Positions 11,007 to 21,340 of a stretch of DNA of 64,000 nucleotides are shown in pieces; position 1 is the first letter of the stretch, and every line of letters begins with the position of its first letter. This DNA comes from Blepharisma stoltei. Taxonomy: Eukaryota; Ciliophora; Heterotrichea; Heterotrichida; Blepharismidae. The notes below the pieces were generated by a model. The model had not been told where the DNA came from and ran no database searches. It saw only the letters and a list, made by a program, of their open reading frames with translations. The stretch lies in NCBI GenBank assembly GCA_914767885.1, contig CAJZBQ010000024.1:434001-498000 (forward strand), in the 5' to 3' direction. The translations under genes were made by a program, and so were the position numbers.

Positions 11007-11558
11007 TCACTCCCCCATCCTTGATAGAACGACTCGCCATCGTTCGATCAAGGATGGGGGTTAATATAAAAAATTTTTTGGTAAAATTTGATATATAAAA
11101 TAACACATATTTTTTTTATTTACTTTTAAATAAGAGGGTTAAGAGTATTTAATATAATTATTTTTACAGCAAAAAATTGAATTAATTTCATAAAAATACC
11201 AATTTTTAATATTTTGATTTATTAGTTACCCCTTTAAACTGTATAAATTTTAATTTGTTTCTTATTAAATTAAATTTGTTTTTAAAAATTTTAAAGAATC
11301 TCTATTTTATTAGATTATTGAGTTTATAAGCCTAGGTTGATGACTAAATTGGTTGATTCCGTAGCTTTCTGTCGTCTCAAAGTCTTTGAAAACAACTTCA
11401 TTAGGTACATCTTCCCAAGCTTTTGATAACTATATATATTTTTATATATATAAAATTTTGCATGATATGAAAATCGTTCGATCAAAGATGGGGGTTAATT
11501 TCCCCAATTTTTAGGAATTTTTACAGTCAATCGTTCGATCAAGGATTGGGGGGAGTCA
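11007..11558. mobile_element. IES, family F (TCA/TCA), intergenic
   Basis: Left hairpin CCATCCTTGATAGAACGA / TCGTTCGATCAAGGATGGG; right tandem ends at about 11464 and 11531. Both flanks are TCA. The middle carries a block conserved in all four family F copies. Confidence 0.8.
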
Positions 11559-11647
11559 GGAAGAGAATTGTGATGGGCTTATCTAAATAATATCCAAATA
11601 AAAAGCTGATCTCAGCAATTATTTAAATGCTATTGCTATATTATAAT

Positions 11648-12103
11648 TTAGATTATATTATCAGATTCTTCAATTTTCCTCTGTTTAATAGCTTGTCCTT
11701 TCTCTTCTCATTCATTTTCAGTTTTTTCGTTTGTTTTTCCTTTTTGTTTCAATTTCAATTCCTGAATTTTCAATTGCTTCCTTTCTTTTTTCTTTTTCCT
11801 TTTCATAGCCTTTTTCTTTGCTTTTTCTTCAACTGTTTTTCTATGATACTCTCTTAATGCTTGGAATTCTTCAGCAATTTTTTGTTCTCTATGGTTAACC
11901 TCTAATAAATCTTGCCTTGCTTCTTCTCTTCTTCTTAAATTTCGATACTGATGAAAGTCTCCACTGCCAGCTCCAGCAATTGATCCTGGTAAGCTTTCAA
12001 CTTTTTCTACAACAACTCTTGTTTGTATTGGCCTTCTCACTTCGTCATTTGTATACGAGGCCCCGATTATGAGTCCTTTTTTGTTTCTAATAGCAGAAGC
12101 CAT
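11648..12103 (-). CDS. PRKRIP1: PRKRIP1-like splicing factor (DUF1168)
   Basis: 151-residue basic protein. The family signature is clear: GSIAGAGSGDFHQYRNLRRR near residue 40-60 followed by a long charged helix (REEARQDLLEVNHREQK, then KKAMKRKKKKERKQ). In other eukaryotes PRKRIP1 binds the catalytic spliceosome (C complex) and also double-stranded RNA. A standard-code reading stops at a TGA (11708-11710) that here is Trp; the frame goes on for 20 more codons (WEEKGQAIKQRKIEESDNII) to TAA at 11648-11650. No intron or IES. The spliceosome role is of interest because introns in this genome are only 15-16 nt. Confidence 0.88.
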
Positions 12104-12757
12104 AATTATTATAATTTCAAAGCTTTAGTGTATTGAGAGTGTGTCAAAGAGCGTTAGAATTTATAATTTGCTATAAAAAATTAATTAGGTCTTGATGCTT
12201 CTAATAATGTAAATATATGCGAATCCTAAACATAAATTCCATCAATCATAACGAAATTAATGGAAACAATGATAATTTGAGTAAGCCAGGTGCACAATTA
12301 AGGTATATTTTTTATTGAATCTAAGAATTGCCTATTTGAAGTTTTTATGTAATTAAAGGTAAATTTCAGCGTCAGTGATTTGTTAAATATAGAAGTATCA
12401 GAGAAAAAATATAAATAATAAAAATAGGGATATATAATGCAATCGTTAAGTGTTAAACTTAGTGATTAATTATTGATTCCATGGCTAAATAGAAGCCATG
12501 AGTAATTCTCAATACCATCATCATTAAATATTAATTTAATTATCGAAATGGTTTAAAAACATGAAGCATTAGTTTACACTCTTGCTCAGTAAGTTCATAA
12601 TTATAAGCATAGCCCAGGACGCATTATAGATCGTCCTGGGCTATAATGATAAATAAGAAGACATAATAAATAGCCGTTAATTTATTTCGAACTCTAAAAT
12701 ATATGATTTATAATAATCTCAGCGGAATTCCTCTACTTATTATCAATAAAATTAACA
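12104..12757. other. Divergent intergenic region with a small TA-bounded hairpin
   Basis: AT-rich spacer between two divergently oriented genes. The only structure is the perfect inverted repeat at 12610-12643. No coding signal seen. Confidence 0.5.
12610..12643. repeat. Perfect 12-bp inverted repeat bounded by TA
   Basis: Arms TAGCCCAGGACG and CGTCCTGGGCTA around a 10-base loop. It resembles a very short group H palindrome; whether it is excised or forms an RNA hairpin is unknown. Confidence 0.5.
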
Positions 12758-14057
12758 ATGGGAAATCTAAATTGTTCAAAATGCTGTCAAGGAATTGAAC
12801 AAAAGGAAGAATTCGATATGAAACCTTCAGTAAAGCTCTAATCAGGTTCTCTTACCTTCTTATATGAATACAAAGGAAACTTTGCAGTTTGAATCCCAGC
12901 CAAAAGTTGAAAAATCCTCAAAGCTTCAAGAACTTTCCGCTATCAAAATTCAATCAATTTGAAAATGCTATCATTATAGAAAGCAATTTATTCACCTGAA
13001 AAAAATCACACAATTAAATTATATATATTTTTCAACCGAAGAAATCCACCAAACGCTCTCATCTGCTTTATTATCTGATAATCCTGAAGTTAGGCCAAAA
13101 TATACATATCCATCAGGATCTACATATGAGGGATCATGACTGGGAGGTTTCAGACATGGATATGGAGTAATGAAATGATATGATGGCTGTAGATATGAAG
13201 GATACTGGGACTTTAGCTATGCTTTTGGAGAGGGAAAATTCACTCATACAGATAATGATATTTTTGAGGGGCCTTGGAAATGCCCTTATGAAACTGGGCG
13301 ACAACCTTTTTCTTCCAATTCTCGATCATTTCTAGAAAGCATCCAAAAGGGCAAAAAAGATGGGTATTGTAAGGAATAATTAGTGTGACTGTGATATAAA
13401 CAAGAAATTATTGATCAGCAAAACCATAAGGAAAGATCATCAATTTTTTCACTGAGGCATATAAAGAGGACAAAGGATTTAATCCGAAAATATAACCAAT
13501 TACAGGTGCAGCTAGATTATCCAAGAGAAATGCTAAATAAATTGATAGAAGAATTAAAGTATAAAAAATCAATAAAACTGACATCAGGTGTGAAATATAT
13601 TGGGGATTGAAAAGATAATAAAAGGGATGGAAAAGGAAAAAATATCTGGGAAAATGAAGACATATATGAAGGAGAATGAAAAAATGACATGCAGAATGGG
13701 TGAGGGAAAAATGTATGAATCGATGGATCAATGTATATAGGACAGTATAAAAATAATTTAAAGGAAGGGATCGGAGAATATTGCTGGGAAGATGGAACAT
13801 CTTACTTAGGAGAGTGAAAAGATAACTGTATTAATGGTATCGGCAGATATACATGGGAAGACGGAAGAGATTATTTAGGAGAATGGGTCAATGGGGCTAT
13901 GCAAGGATTTGGAATTTTTACATGAAAAGATGGGAAAAAATATGAAGGAGGTTGACATAGAGGAAAAAAGCATGGAGAAGGATACACAATTTGACCTGAT
14001 GGTAGAGTTTGTAGAGACTTTTGGGAGCATAATCGAAATATCGAAAAATTTTGCTAA
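12758..14057 (+). CDS. MORN-repeat protein with IQ motif, two tiny introns
   Basis: 422-residue protein visible only when TGA is Trp and two introns are spliced: 12830-12845 (16 nt, gtaaag…atcag) and 13369-13383 (15 nt, gtaaggaataattag). Starts MGNLNCSKCC, a good N-myristoylation plus palmitoylation site, so membrane attachment is likely. IQ-like calmodulin-binding segment IKIQSIWKCYHYRKQF about residues 60-80. MORN repeats: two near 120-165 (YEGSWLGGFRHGYG, YEGYWDFSYAFGEG) and at least five from 270 on (YIGDWKDNKRDGKG, YEGEWKNDMQNGWG, YIGQYKNNLKEGIG, YLGEWKDNCINGIG, YEGGWHRGKKHGEG). MORN proteins bind lipids or organise membrane-cytoskeleton contacts. Ends at TAA 14055-14057. Confidence 0.9.
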
Positions 14058-14146
14058 TATAAATTTAATAATCAATTTTTCATTAAAATTAGTTTGAACA
14101 ATTTGCTCTTTATACTACTTTATAATATATGAATAAATAAAAGCTC

Positions 14147-14727
14147 TAACTCCCCCCCATCCTTGATCGAACGATTGACTGTAAAAATTCCTAAAAAATT
14201 GGGGAAATTAACCCCCATCTTTGATCGAACGATTTTCATATCATGCAAAATTTTATATATATAAAAATATATTAGTTATCAAAAGCTTGGGAAGATGTGC
14301 ATAATGAAGTTGTTTTCAAAGACTTTGAGACGACAGAAAGCTTCGGAATCAACCATTCGAAGTGATTTAGCCATCAATCAGGGCTTAAAAACTCAATAAT
14401 CTAATAAAATAGAGATTCTTCTTAAAATTTTTAAAAAAAAATTTAATTTAATAAGTAACAAATTAAAATTTATACAGTTTAAAGGGGTAACTAATAAATT
14501 AAAATATAAAAAATTGGTATTTTTATGAAAAATTAAATTCAATTTTTTGCTGTAAAAATAATTATTAAATACTCTTAACCCTCTTATTTAAAAGTAAATA
14601 AAAAAAAATTTATATATATATTTTTTATTTTATATATAAAATTTTTTTTCCCAAAAAAATTTTTTATTAAACCCCATCCTTGATCGAACGACGACGAGTC
14701 GTTCGATCAAGGATGGGGGGGGAGTAA
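14147..14727. mobile_element. IES, family F (TAA/TAA), intergenic
   Basis: Tandem ends on the left (outer CCATCCTTGATCGAACGATT, inner at about 14214), hairpin on the right at 14672-14720. Inverted relative to the copy at 11007. Confidence 0.8.
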
Positions 14728-14775
14728 GTAGTTACACAATATCTCAATAGCCAACAATTTTAATCAGGAAAATGC

Positions 14776-15300
14776 TTACTCCCCCATCCTTGATCGAACG
14801 GTTCACTGTAAAAATTCCTAAAAATTGGGGAAATTAACCCCATTTTTGATCGAACGATTTTCATATCATGCAAATTTAATATATATAAAAATATATAAGT
14901 TTATCAAAAGCTTGGGAAGATGTGCTAATGAAGTTGTTGTCAGAGGCTTTGAGACGACAAAAAGCTACGGAATCAACCATCCGAAGGCTTTAGTCATCAA
15001 TCTGGGCTTAAAAACTCAATAATCAAAAAAATAGAGATTCTTTAAAATTTAAAATTTTTAAGTCAATAAGGAACAAATTTAAAATTATATATAGTTTAAA
15101 GGGGTAACCAAAATAATCAAAATATTAAAAATCGGTATTCTTCAATTTTTTTGCTGTAAAAATAAGTATTAAATACTCTTAACCTTCTTATTTTAAAATG
15201 TATAAAAAAAGATATATTTTTTATTTTATATATAAAATTTTTTTAAACCCCCATCCTTGATCGAACGATGGCGAGCCGTTCGATCAAGATGGGGGAGTTA
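14776..15300. mobile_element. IES, family F (TTA/TTA), intergenic
   Basis: Same layout and orientation as the neighbour at 14147. It contains the longest open version of the family F conserved block (frame 14825-15022, …SLGRCANEVV…FETTKSYGINH…). Confidence 0.8.
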
Positions 15301-15457
15301 GAAAGAAAATTTTCATATAAATAAAATGTAATCTATTACTCATTTATAGAGTCAGCTATTATTCTTAAAATTTCTAGTCTTGGCCATTCTTTTACATTTT
15401 TCCTCCCTAATTTATTTCCTTAAAAATTTTGTATAATAATTAGCTCTACACATAAAA

Positions 15458-16234
15458 ATGCAGCAAGCATCTAATCAAGCTAAGCAAAGACTAAACCCTC
15501 AATCGCCAACAAAACCCCAAATGCATGATCATACAATTGATAGAGGCTTTATTTATGATATTACAAAAACCAACTCATCTAATCAATCTTGGGAAGAAAT
15601 TAAAGTGACTTTCGTGAAGCCAGACCACACAAGCTTTTCAGAGTATCTAGTATTTGATAAAACTCAAGAAGATCTGAATGAATCTATTGAAGAAGTGATG
15701 AACTGCATTTCTGAAAGTCTTTATGAAACTGACAGACAAATTTTAGTTTCCTATTTATCCGACATTATGCGATTAGGCACCATAAAGAAAGATAAAGACA
15801 TCCTATCAAGTTCCAGTAAAAGTGCAAGAGACATTGAATACGATGAGAAAAATGCTGAAATTGCTAAATCTTTTTATTCTGGAATAAATCGAGAAGCAGT
15901 TTCAAAAGAGATTAAGAAGCACATCAACTGAATAACTATTGAAGAAAAAGAAGACACAGTCAATCAAGCTTTTGAATTAATAAGAGCTCAAAAGCTGCAG
16001 CTGCAAATAGAACTTCATGATATCTTTATAAATGAGCGTGAAACAAAAAGAAAGACACCATTTAAAACTCCTGGAGAAACTGATGACAAAAATTGTGGGG
16101 AAATTGAAAAGAGATTAGAAGAAATTATAAATAGGCGAGAAGCAAACAATGAGTCAAAGACAGAAGTTAAGCATAGCAGCTGCTTAGGGAAAGGTCCAGA
16201 GTGGTTTAATGCATGCCAATGTGCAATTATATAA
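15458..16234 (+). CDS. Unknown alpha-helical protein
   Basis: 258 residues with one TGA-encoded Trp at 15929-15931, after which the same frame continues for 100 codons (WITIEEKEDTVNQAFELI…) to TAA 16232-16234. Not recognised. The first third is polar with a Pro-rich start; residues 70-150 and 165-240 look helical and charged (LNESIEEVMNCISESLYETD; EKRLEEIINRREANNE). The C terminus has four Cys (HSSCLGKGPEWFNACQCAII). No intron or IES. It sits 57 bases upstream of the amidase gene on the same strand. Confidence 0.75.
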
Positions 16235-16291
16235 TTATCAGTCTCATTAATATAATATTTGTATACAATCGTTTTGAAAAATATTGATAAA

Positions 16292-17485
16292 ATGGAAGGA
16301 TTAAAAAGGATTGCTATCTCTCAAATGCGCTCTTCTACAAACATATCTCAAAACGCTGAAACCATAAGATCACATATACAATATGCTAACTCCCCCCCCC
16401 TCCGTGAGTGAACAAAAAAATTTTGTTCACTCACGGAGGGGGGTTAATTTTTTTTTAAAAAAAATTTATTTTTCGAAATTTAAAAAAATCCTAATTCGCA
16501 AAAATTGGAAAGCAAATATTAATTCAATTTGCAAAATTTATGTTTTAAAAAGCAATTTGTTTAAAATTAAACAGAATTAGCTCTATATTTCATTATAATA
16601 ATTATCATTTATATATTAAAACTTTTTTCCATAAAAAATTTTTCTATTAAAAAAAAATTTTTTGTTCACTCACGGAGGGTGGGTTTTTGGGCAAAAAATA
16701 GCGATTTTTCTAATGGTTTTGTTCACTCACGGAGGGGGGGGAGTAAGGAAAACGGAGCTCTCATGGCTTTTTTCCCTGAAAATTTCAATTTTTTAGGCCG
16801 ATTAGGTAGCTCAGTTCAGCATGCACAACCTCTAAATGGCCCTTATATGGAATATTATAAGCAGCTAGCCAGAGAATTTTCTATATGGCTATCACTAGGA
16901 GGATTTCAAGAAAGTGTCCCAGAAACTGCAGAAAAAGTATTTAATTCGCATATCATTATAAATGATTCAGGCGAAATCATAGCAAATTATCATAAACTGC
17001 ATTTATTTGACGTTCACGTTAATGAAACCCCACTTCTTGAAAGCATCGCAGTTAAAGCAGGCTCAGAAATTCATCCTCCAGTAGATTCTCCAGCAGGAAA
17101 ACTAGGGTTAACTATTTGCTATGATTTAAGATTTCCTGAACTCTATAGAAATTTAGCCTTGCAAGGAGCCCAAGTTTTACTAGTACCAGCAGCCTTTTTG
17201 GAAGTCACTGGAAGAGCACATTGGGAAGTTTTATTAAGAGCAAGAGCTATTGAAAATGGCTGCTTTGTCATTGCAAGTGCTCAAGAAGGCCATCACGACT
17301 GCGGAAGAGATTCTTATGGGCATTCATTAGCAATTGATCCTTGGGGGACTATTATTGCAGATGGTGAATTAGGAGAAAAGGTTTTATTGGTCGACATTGA
17401 TTTGTCACTGATAGAAAAAACCCGGAGAAAACTTCCTACATTAAGCCATGTAAGATCAGATGTTTATTATCAAAGAAATAAATAA
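16292..17485 (+). CDS. Nit1-like carbon-nitrogen hydrolase, cut by an IES
   Basis: 278-residue nitrilase-superfamily enzyme after removal of the IES at 16387-16746. Nit1 enzymes hydrolyse deaminated glutathione, a repair step for a side product of transaminases. The catalytic triad is visible: Glu in FFPENFNFLG, Lys in NYHKLHLFDV, Cys in TICYDLRFPELYR. The block HWEVLLRARAIENGCFVIAS followed by SYGHSLAIDPWG is typical of the Nit1 branch rather than Nit2. The IES splits the N-terminal beta-alpha unit (…SHIQY-AKENGALMAFF…), so the germline copy cannot encode the enzyme. Confidence 0.92.
16387..16746. mobile_element. IES, family A (TAA/TAA), well preserved
   Basis: Left hairpin CCTCCGTGAGTGAACAAAA / TTTTGTTCACTCACGGA; right tandem ends at about 16664 and 16720 and GGAGGGGGGGGAG then TAA. 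Ends are near-identical to those at 22021 and 61055, so this is a young copy. Confidence 0.9.
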
Positions 17486-17526
17486 ATTTATAGTCTACGG
17501 TTAGGGTAATAAAGCTCCTGTACGAA

Positions 17527-20234
17527 TTAATTCTGGTTCATGAACTGGAACCCATCAATGTGCTGAAAACCATCATTTGGCTGAAATGGTGGCAGCGTAC
17601 AGTCTTCAGCGCTTAAGGAAGGCAACTTTGCGAATTTAAAATCTGGCTGGAAGTTGCTTTCTTCCCCAATCGAAGGGATTTTCATCAATTTAAAATTCTC
17701 AGGGTTGAAATTGCTTTCCTCTCCAATTGAGGAAGCTTTCATATATTTGTAATTTTCAGGTTGAAACATATAATCATCTCCAAGATTAGGGTTAAGAATT
17801 AAGAAGCCTAGCCGGCCTAAACACTAACAGGACTACCTTAACTCCAGGAAAGGTGGTTTGGGCTGGCATATACACCATAGTGCAAATGGTGCACGGCCTC
17901 ATATAAACTCAATTTTTAATTTTTTGAAGAGAATCAGCTAAAATAAATATCGTTAGTTGCATGTTTTTTGAACATTGCAACCTACATGTGGAATCTTTTC
18001 CAGGTGTGAAAAGATTCAACATGCAGGTTGCAATGCTCAAAAGCAAGCAACTAACGATATTAGCTCCATGGGTTAGAGCCAACCTCTGTTGGATGTTTTG
18101 ATATTCCTTATAGGCAAAGAATATGTGAGATGTAAAATCTGTCTAGCTCATCTGGCAGGAACAGAAAAACCTTCAGGAGAGAAATAAAGCTACCTCTTTA
18201 GCTAGATATCTCCAGACCCAAAGGCCTACTTGAAAAGTTAAGCAGGCTCCCATATCAGCATTAGGATGGGCCCTAATTGTTCCATAGGGAGCGCTTCGGA
18301 GATCAATTTCAGTCAACATCATCTTAAACTTGAATTACTTATAGAGAAGTCCCCTGCAGGCCTTTGCTCGCCTCTGCATACTTGCTTGCCAGTCCGAATA
18401 CTGCCTTCCACTGTCTTGCTTCTTACAGACGAGGGCTTGTACTTACTACCCGAGAGTAAGAGACGCTGGGCCATCATGCCATGCGTCAACAGAGCTCGCC
18501 CTTTACTAAAATTCGAAAAATCGAATTTTCTGGTCGAGTTCTCGACCAAAATGGAACCGGTGCCCAGGTCGCAATGCCTGTATCGTCCTCTGGTCTTGCA
18601 GGGCGTTATCTCTCCAACTCAGAGAACCATCTTCTCACGAGGTAAAACCTTGACTTGGATGTGAGCATGCGGTAGGCCAAACACTAGATTGTTCTCCGCT
18701 AAACCAAGTAAAAAATATTTCCGAACTTTTCCTCCCTTCCACAAGGTTCCATCTTTCCTAATGAGTCTAATGGCTAAAAAATTAAGAGAACAAGTTGATT
18801 CACCACGCATTCTAATTTACTCAGTCAAAATCACCATCTATTTCTTTAACCATCACCAAGAGATGGTAATTTTGTAAATCTAAATCCTTCAGGCTCAGGC
18901 CCATCTCTTGACGGAAGAGGAAAAGCTGGAGAAAAAGGGCCATCTTGGTTTAAGAATGATAAAGGATCCCCTCTCCCAAAACTGCTTGCTGAATCTAATT
19001 TGTGGTATCCTAATTCCTCACTATTAAAAGGTGGCTGATTTTGAGGATCAAACGGATCGAAATAATTTGGTACAAAAGCCCCTGGAGAATCTTTTATTGG
19101 CAAAAAATTTTTTGGAGGTTCATTTGGTTTTGCTATATCAAATTGACTGCTGGGTATTGGCTGAGATATGCTATGCAGCAGACTTGCTGATTCAATTTCT
19201 TGCTGCTCCTCAATTTTTTTTTTATGAGATCGTGTAACCGGCGCACATAAAACAATTGAAGGCCTTCGTATTGCGTTAATTGTGTCTTCGAAAATGACTT
19301 TGCTGCTAGTTTCGCTGCTTTTTGGAGAGTCTTTTTCTGATTCAATGGCCGATTTTTTATATCTCTTAAAGCTGTCAGACTTTTTTAAGTCATCTGATTT
19401 CTTCAGGCTATCTGATTTTTTCAAGCTCTTTGAGCTATTTAACTTTTTTAAACTATCTTCTCTTTTTAGGCTATTTTCGCTTCTTAAGCTATCTGCTGAA
19501 ATAGGGCTATCTTCTGTTTTTATAGAGTCTGTACGTTTCAAGCTTTCAGATCGCTTTAAGCTATCAGACCTTTTCAAGCTATACCCAGCTATAGTGAATA
19601 TAAATATTACGGTTATCATACTAAATAAAATATCAGTTAATTTGTTTGAGACAATTTTATTGATTCTAGGTATATCAGCTCTTTTCAATAAACTTGCTCT
19701 TTTTAGACCCTCTTCTCTCATCAATCTGTCCAATTCTTTTTCTTCTTTTGTTCTTTTTCTTTCAGAATGCACACTCAATACTTTCAAAATTTCTGGATCT
19801 TTTATCAACTCTTGAATACTTCCATGCAGCTGCTCATTTTCAGGCACTCTTTTGTTATATCTTCGTAGATTTCTACGTAGTGTACTGTAAAAATAATTTT
19901 TGATTGCATTGTCTGTTCGCCCAGGCAAGTGTTTTACCATCTTAGACCAGCAGTTCCCGTATTTTTGTTGGCATTCAAATAAGGTTTTTTCTTCTTCAAG
20001 AGATCAGCCTTCATTTTTAATGTTGGGGTCTAGATGGTTAAATCATCTCTCTCTGCATTGTTTCCCTGTTCTAGATAAATTTTACCTTCCTTCGATGACG
20101 TTCTTTTCTTCAAGAATTCGAGCAATTTTAGTTCATTTTTTGAGGCCGAGCTCTTCTACTAATGATTTGATAGCTTCATCAGCCTATTTAGAAAATACTT
20201 CTAAAGGCCAAAAATTTCGATCATAGTTAGACAT
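17527..20234 (-). CDS. R2R3 Myb DNA-binding protein with two introns and two IESs
   Basis: Predicted nuclear DNA-binding protein of 502 residues after removal of introns 20184-20198 and 20071-20085 (15 nt each) and IESs at 17771-18848 and 19580-19674. Two Myb repeats at about residues 12-120, with TGA-encoded Trp in the expected positions (LKK-W-TKIARIL, CRER-W-FNHLDP, NEG-W-SLEEEK) and NAIKNYFYSTLRRNLRR at the end of R3. A Ser/Lys-rich central part repeats SLKRSD/SLKRSE/SLKRTD. The C terminus has about 19-residue repeats (PSLGDGYMFQPENYKYM, SSIGEESNFNPENFKLM, PSIGEESNFQPDFKFA), the first spanning the IES junction, which supports that join. Confidence 0.85.
17771..18848. mobile_element. Large IES (about 1.08 kb) with retroposon-like and palindromic content
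   Basis: TA at 17771-17772 and 18847-18848. Excision gives GDG-TAT-ATG, which completes a C-terminal protein repeat of the Myb gene. No clear terminal inverted repeat. Inside are a 116-bp palindrome (17946-18061) and a GC-rich group R block (about 18100-18830) ending CACGCATTCTAATT. Confidence 0.8.
17946..18061. repeat. Long palindrome inside an IES
   Basis: Arms starting AATATCGTTAGTTGCATG and ending GCAACTAACGATATT pair over about 50 bp each with a small loop near 18000. Flanking AGCTAA on the left and TTAGCT on the right extend it. Probably a nested group H element. Confidence 0.75.
19580..19674. mobile_element. Short 93-bp IES with an open reading frame through it
   Basis: Ends CTATACCCAGCTA / TAGGTATATC form a short inverted repeat (TATACC.AG). 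It adds 31 codons without a stop and has a membrane-like translation (LFSMITVIFIFTIAG). Removing 93 bp gives LLKRAD-SLKRSDSLKRSE, restoring the regular SLKR repeat. Confidence 0.78.
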
Positions 20235-20591
20235 TTTTATATGAATAATATGGATTGAGTTAGGTTGATTTAGTAAACTGGAGAAGTAATTTTAACATTT
20301 TAATTTTATTTCTATGATAATTTTTCTTATTGCTCATCTAATTTCATAAATTTTATAGTGTAATCTCCTTAATATTATTTGATAGACAATTCATCACTAT
20401 TTTCTTAAAATATATTTTTTATTGTAGCTTCTAAGGATGCCTGCGCCGCAAAGACTTTTTTTAGTTGGCATATTTGCTTTAATTCTTTTTAAATTTTATC
20501 AATTTGCTTTGTTGCATTTTATTTCAATCTTTTTTATCTTTTTTTAAATTTTGATAAATCCTATTTATATATCCGATTATATAATGAAAAT
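20235..20591. other. Intergenic spacer
   Basis: AT-rich divergent spacer between the Myb gene and the 20592 gene. No repeat, element end or coding signal seen. Confidence 0.5.
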
Positions 20592-20831
20592 ATGATGCTT
20601 TTTAAGCAACATAGACCAGAAGAAGCAGATGAAGAATCTTTTGCTAGTATTATTTCTATTTCAAATAACAGCCCTGATGAGTTGCTAAAGATAAACCAAA
20701 GCTGTGTAGAGGTTTCTTTTTATTCGGTCATCAATTTTTATCAGGATGAGGATGAAACAAACCCAGAAACTATAAAACAAACTCCACCTCCAATTGGAAA
20801 AGCACATTGTTGCAAATGCTCAATATTTTAG
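20592..20831 (+). CDS. Small protein with C-terminal prenylation-like motif
   Basis: 79 residues, not recognised. Acidic and polar body (EEADEESFASIISISNNS) and a Cys-rich end HCCKCSIF whose last four residues (CSIF) fit a CaaX prenylation box, with nearby Cys as possible palmitoylation sites. This predicts a small membrane-anchored protein. The ATG pair at 20592/20595 sits just after an AT-rich spacer. It ends TAG at 20829-20831. The frame is short, so a chance ORF is possible, but the C terminus argues for a real gene. Confidence 0.5.
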   Translation: MMLFKQHRPEEADEESFASIISISNNSPDELLKINQSCVEVSFYSVINFYQDEDETNPETIKQTPPPIGKAHCCKCSIF

Positions 20832-21340
20832 GCCAAAGTCATTACATTTTTGTAATATCTGTAATTTAAAACTCTTTCGCTAAATTTCTAACTAAAATTG
20901 ATTTGTTTCAATATTTAGCATTATTTTAATTTTCCTGGCATAAAATAGGCTATCATATCTCGTAAGGTATGAAATCTTATATTTAAGAGACGTTGATGAA
21001 GGTTTTATAAAGTACTTAAATATTCGTTAATAAAAATCTACACCTGTTAGGATAGAAAAATGAAACTTTGAAAAGCAGTCAAAAAAAAAGTTAAAATAAA
21101 AAATTATATAATAACACCGAATTTTGGGCTTTTTATACAATATAGGAAAAGATTTGGATTGTTTTCATAAAATGTGGGCGGTATTTAATTCATATATTAT
21201 GGTCATTTATAAAATATAATTTGAATTTACTTTTTGCCTTTTGAAGAGTGTTTAAGTCAAAATACCCTTGCAATTATCTATAAAACTATTCTTTTACATC
21301 CTCAATTTTTATTATCTAATAATTAACATTAAAATCTTAT
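20832..21340. other. Intergenic spacer
   Basis: Convergent spacer, AT-rich, nothing recognised. Confidence 0.5.

Larger units (their letters stand above)
10091..11647. other. Intergenic IES cluster
   Basis: The spacer between the kinase start and the PRKRIP1 gene is made almost wholly of three elements (10233-10569, 10631-10978, 11007-11558) separated by 61 and 28 bases. After their removal about 310 bases of AT-rich spacer remain. Confidence 0.7.
14058..15457. other. Intergenic region filled by two family F IESs
   Basis: Two same-orientation family F elements (14147-14727, 14776-15300) lie 48 bases apart. About 300 bases of plain AT-rich spacer remain. Confidence 0.7.

Noticed and set aside
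18266-18810. Open frames in the GC-rich block 18266-18810
   Set aside because: They overlap on both strands, match no family and lie inside an IES with similar non-coding blocks elsewhere; treated as chance frames in group R.
19596-19672. Transmembrane helix in the Myb protein
   Set aside because: It is encoded entirely by the 93-bp insert, whose removal restores a regular protein repeat.
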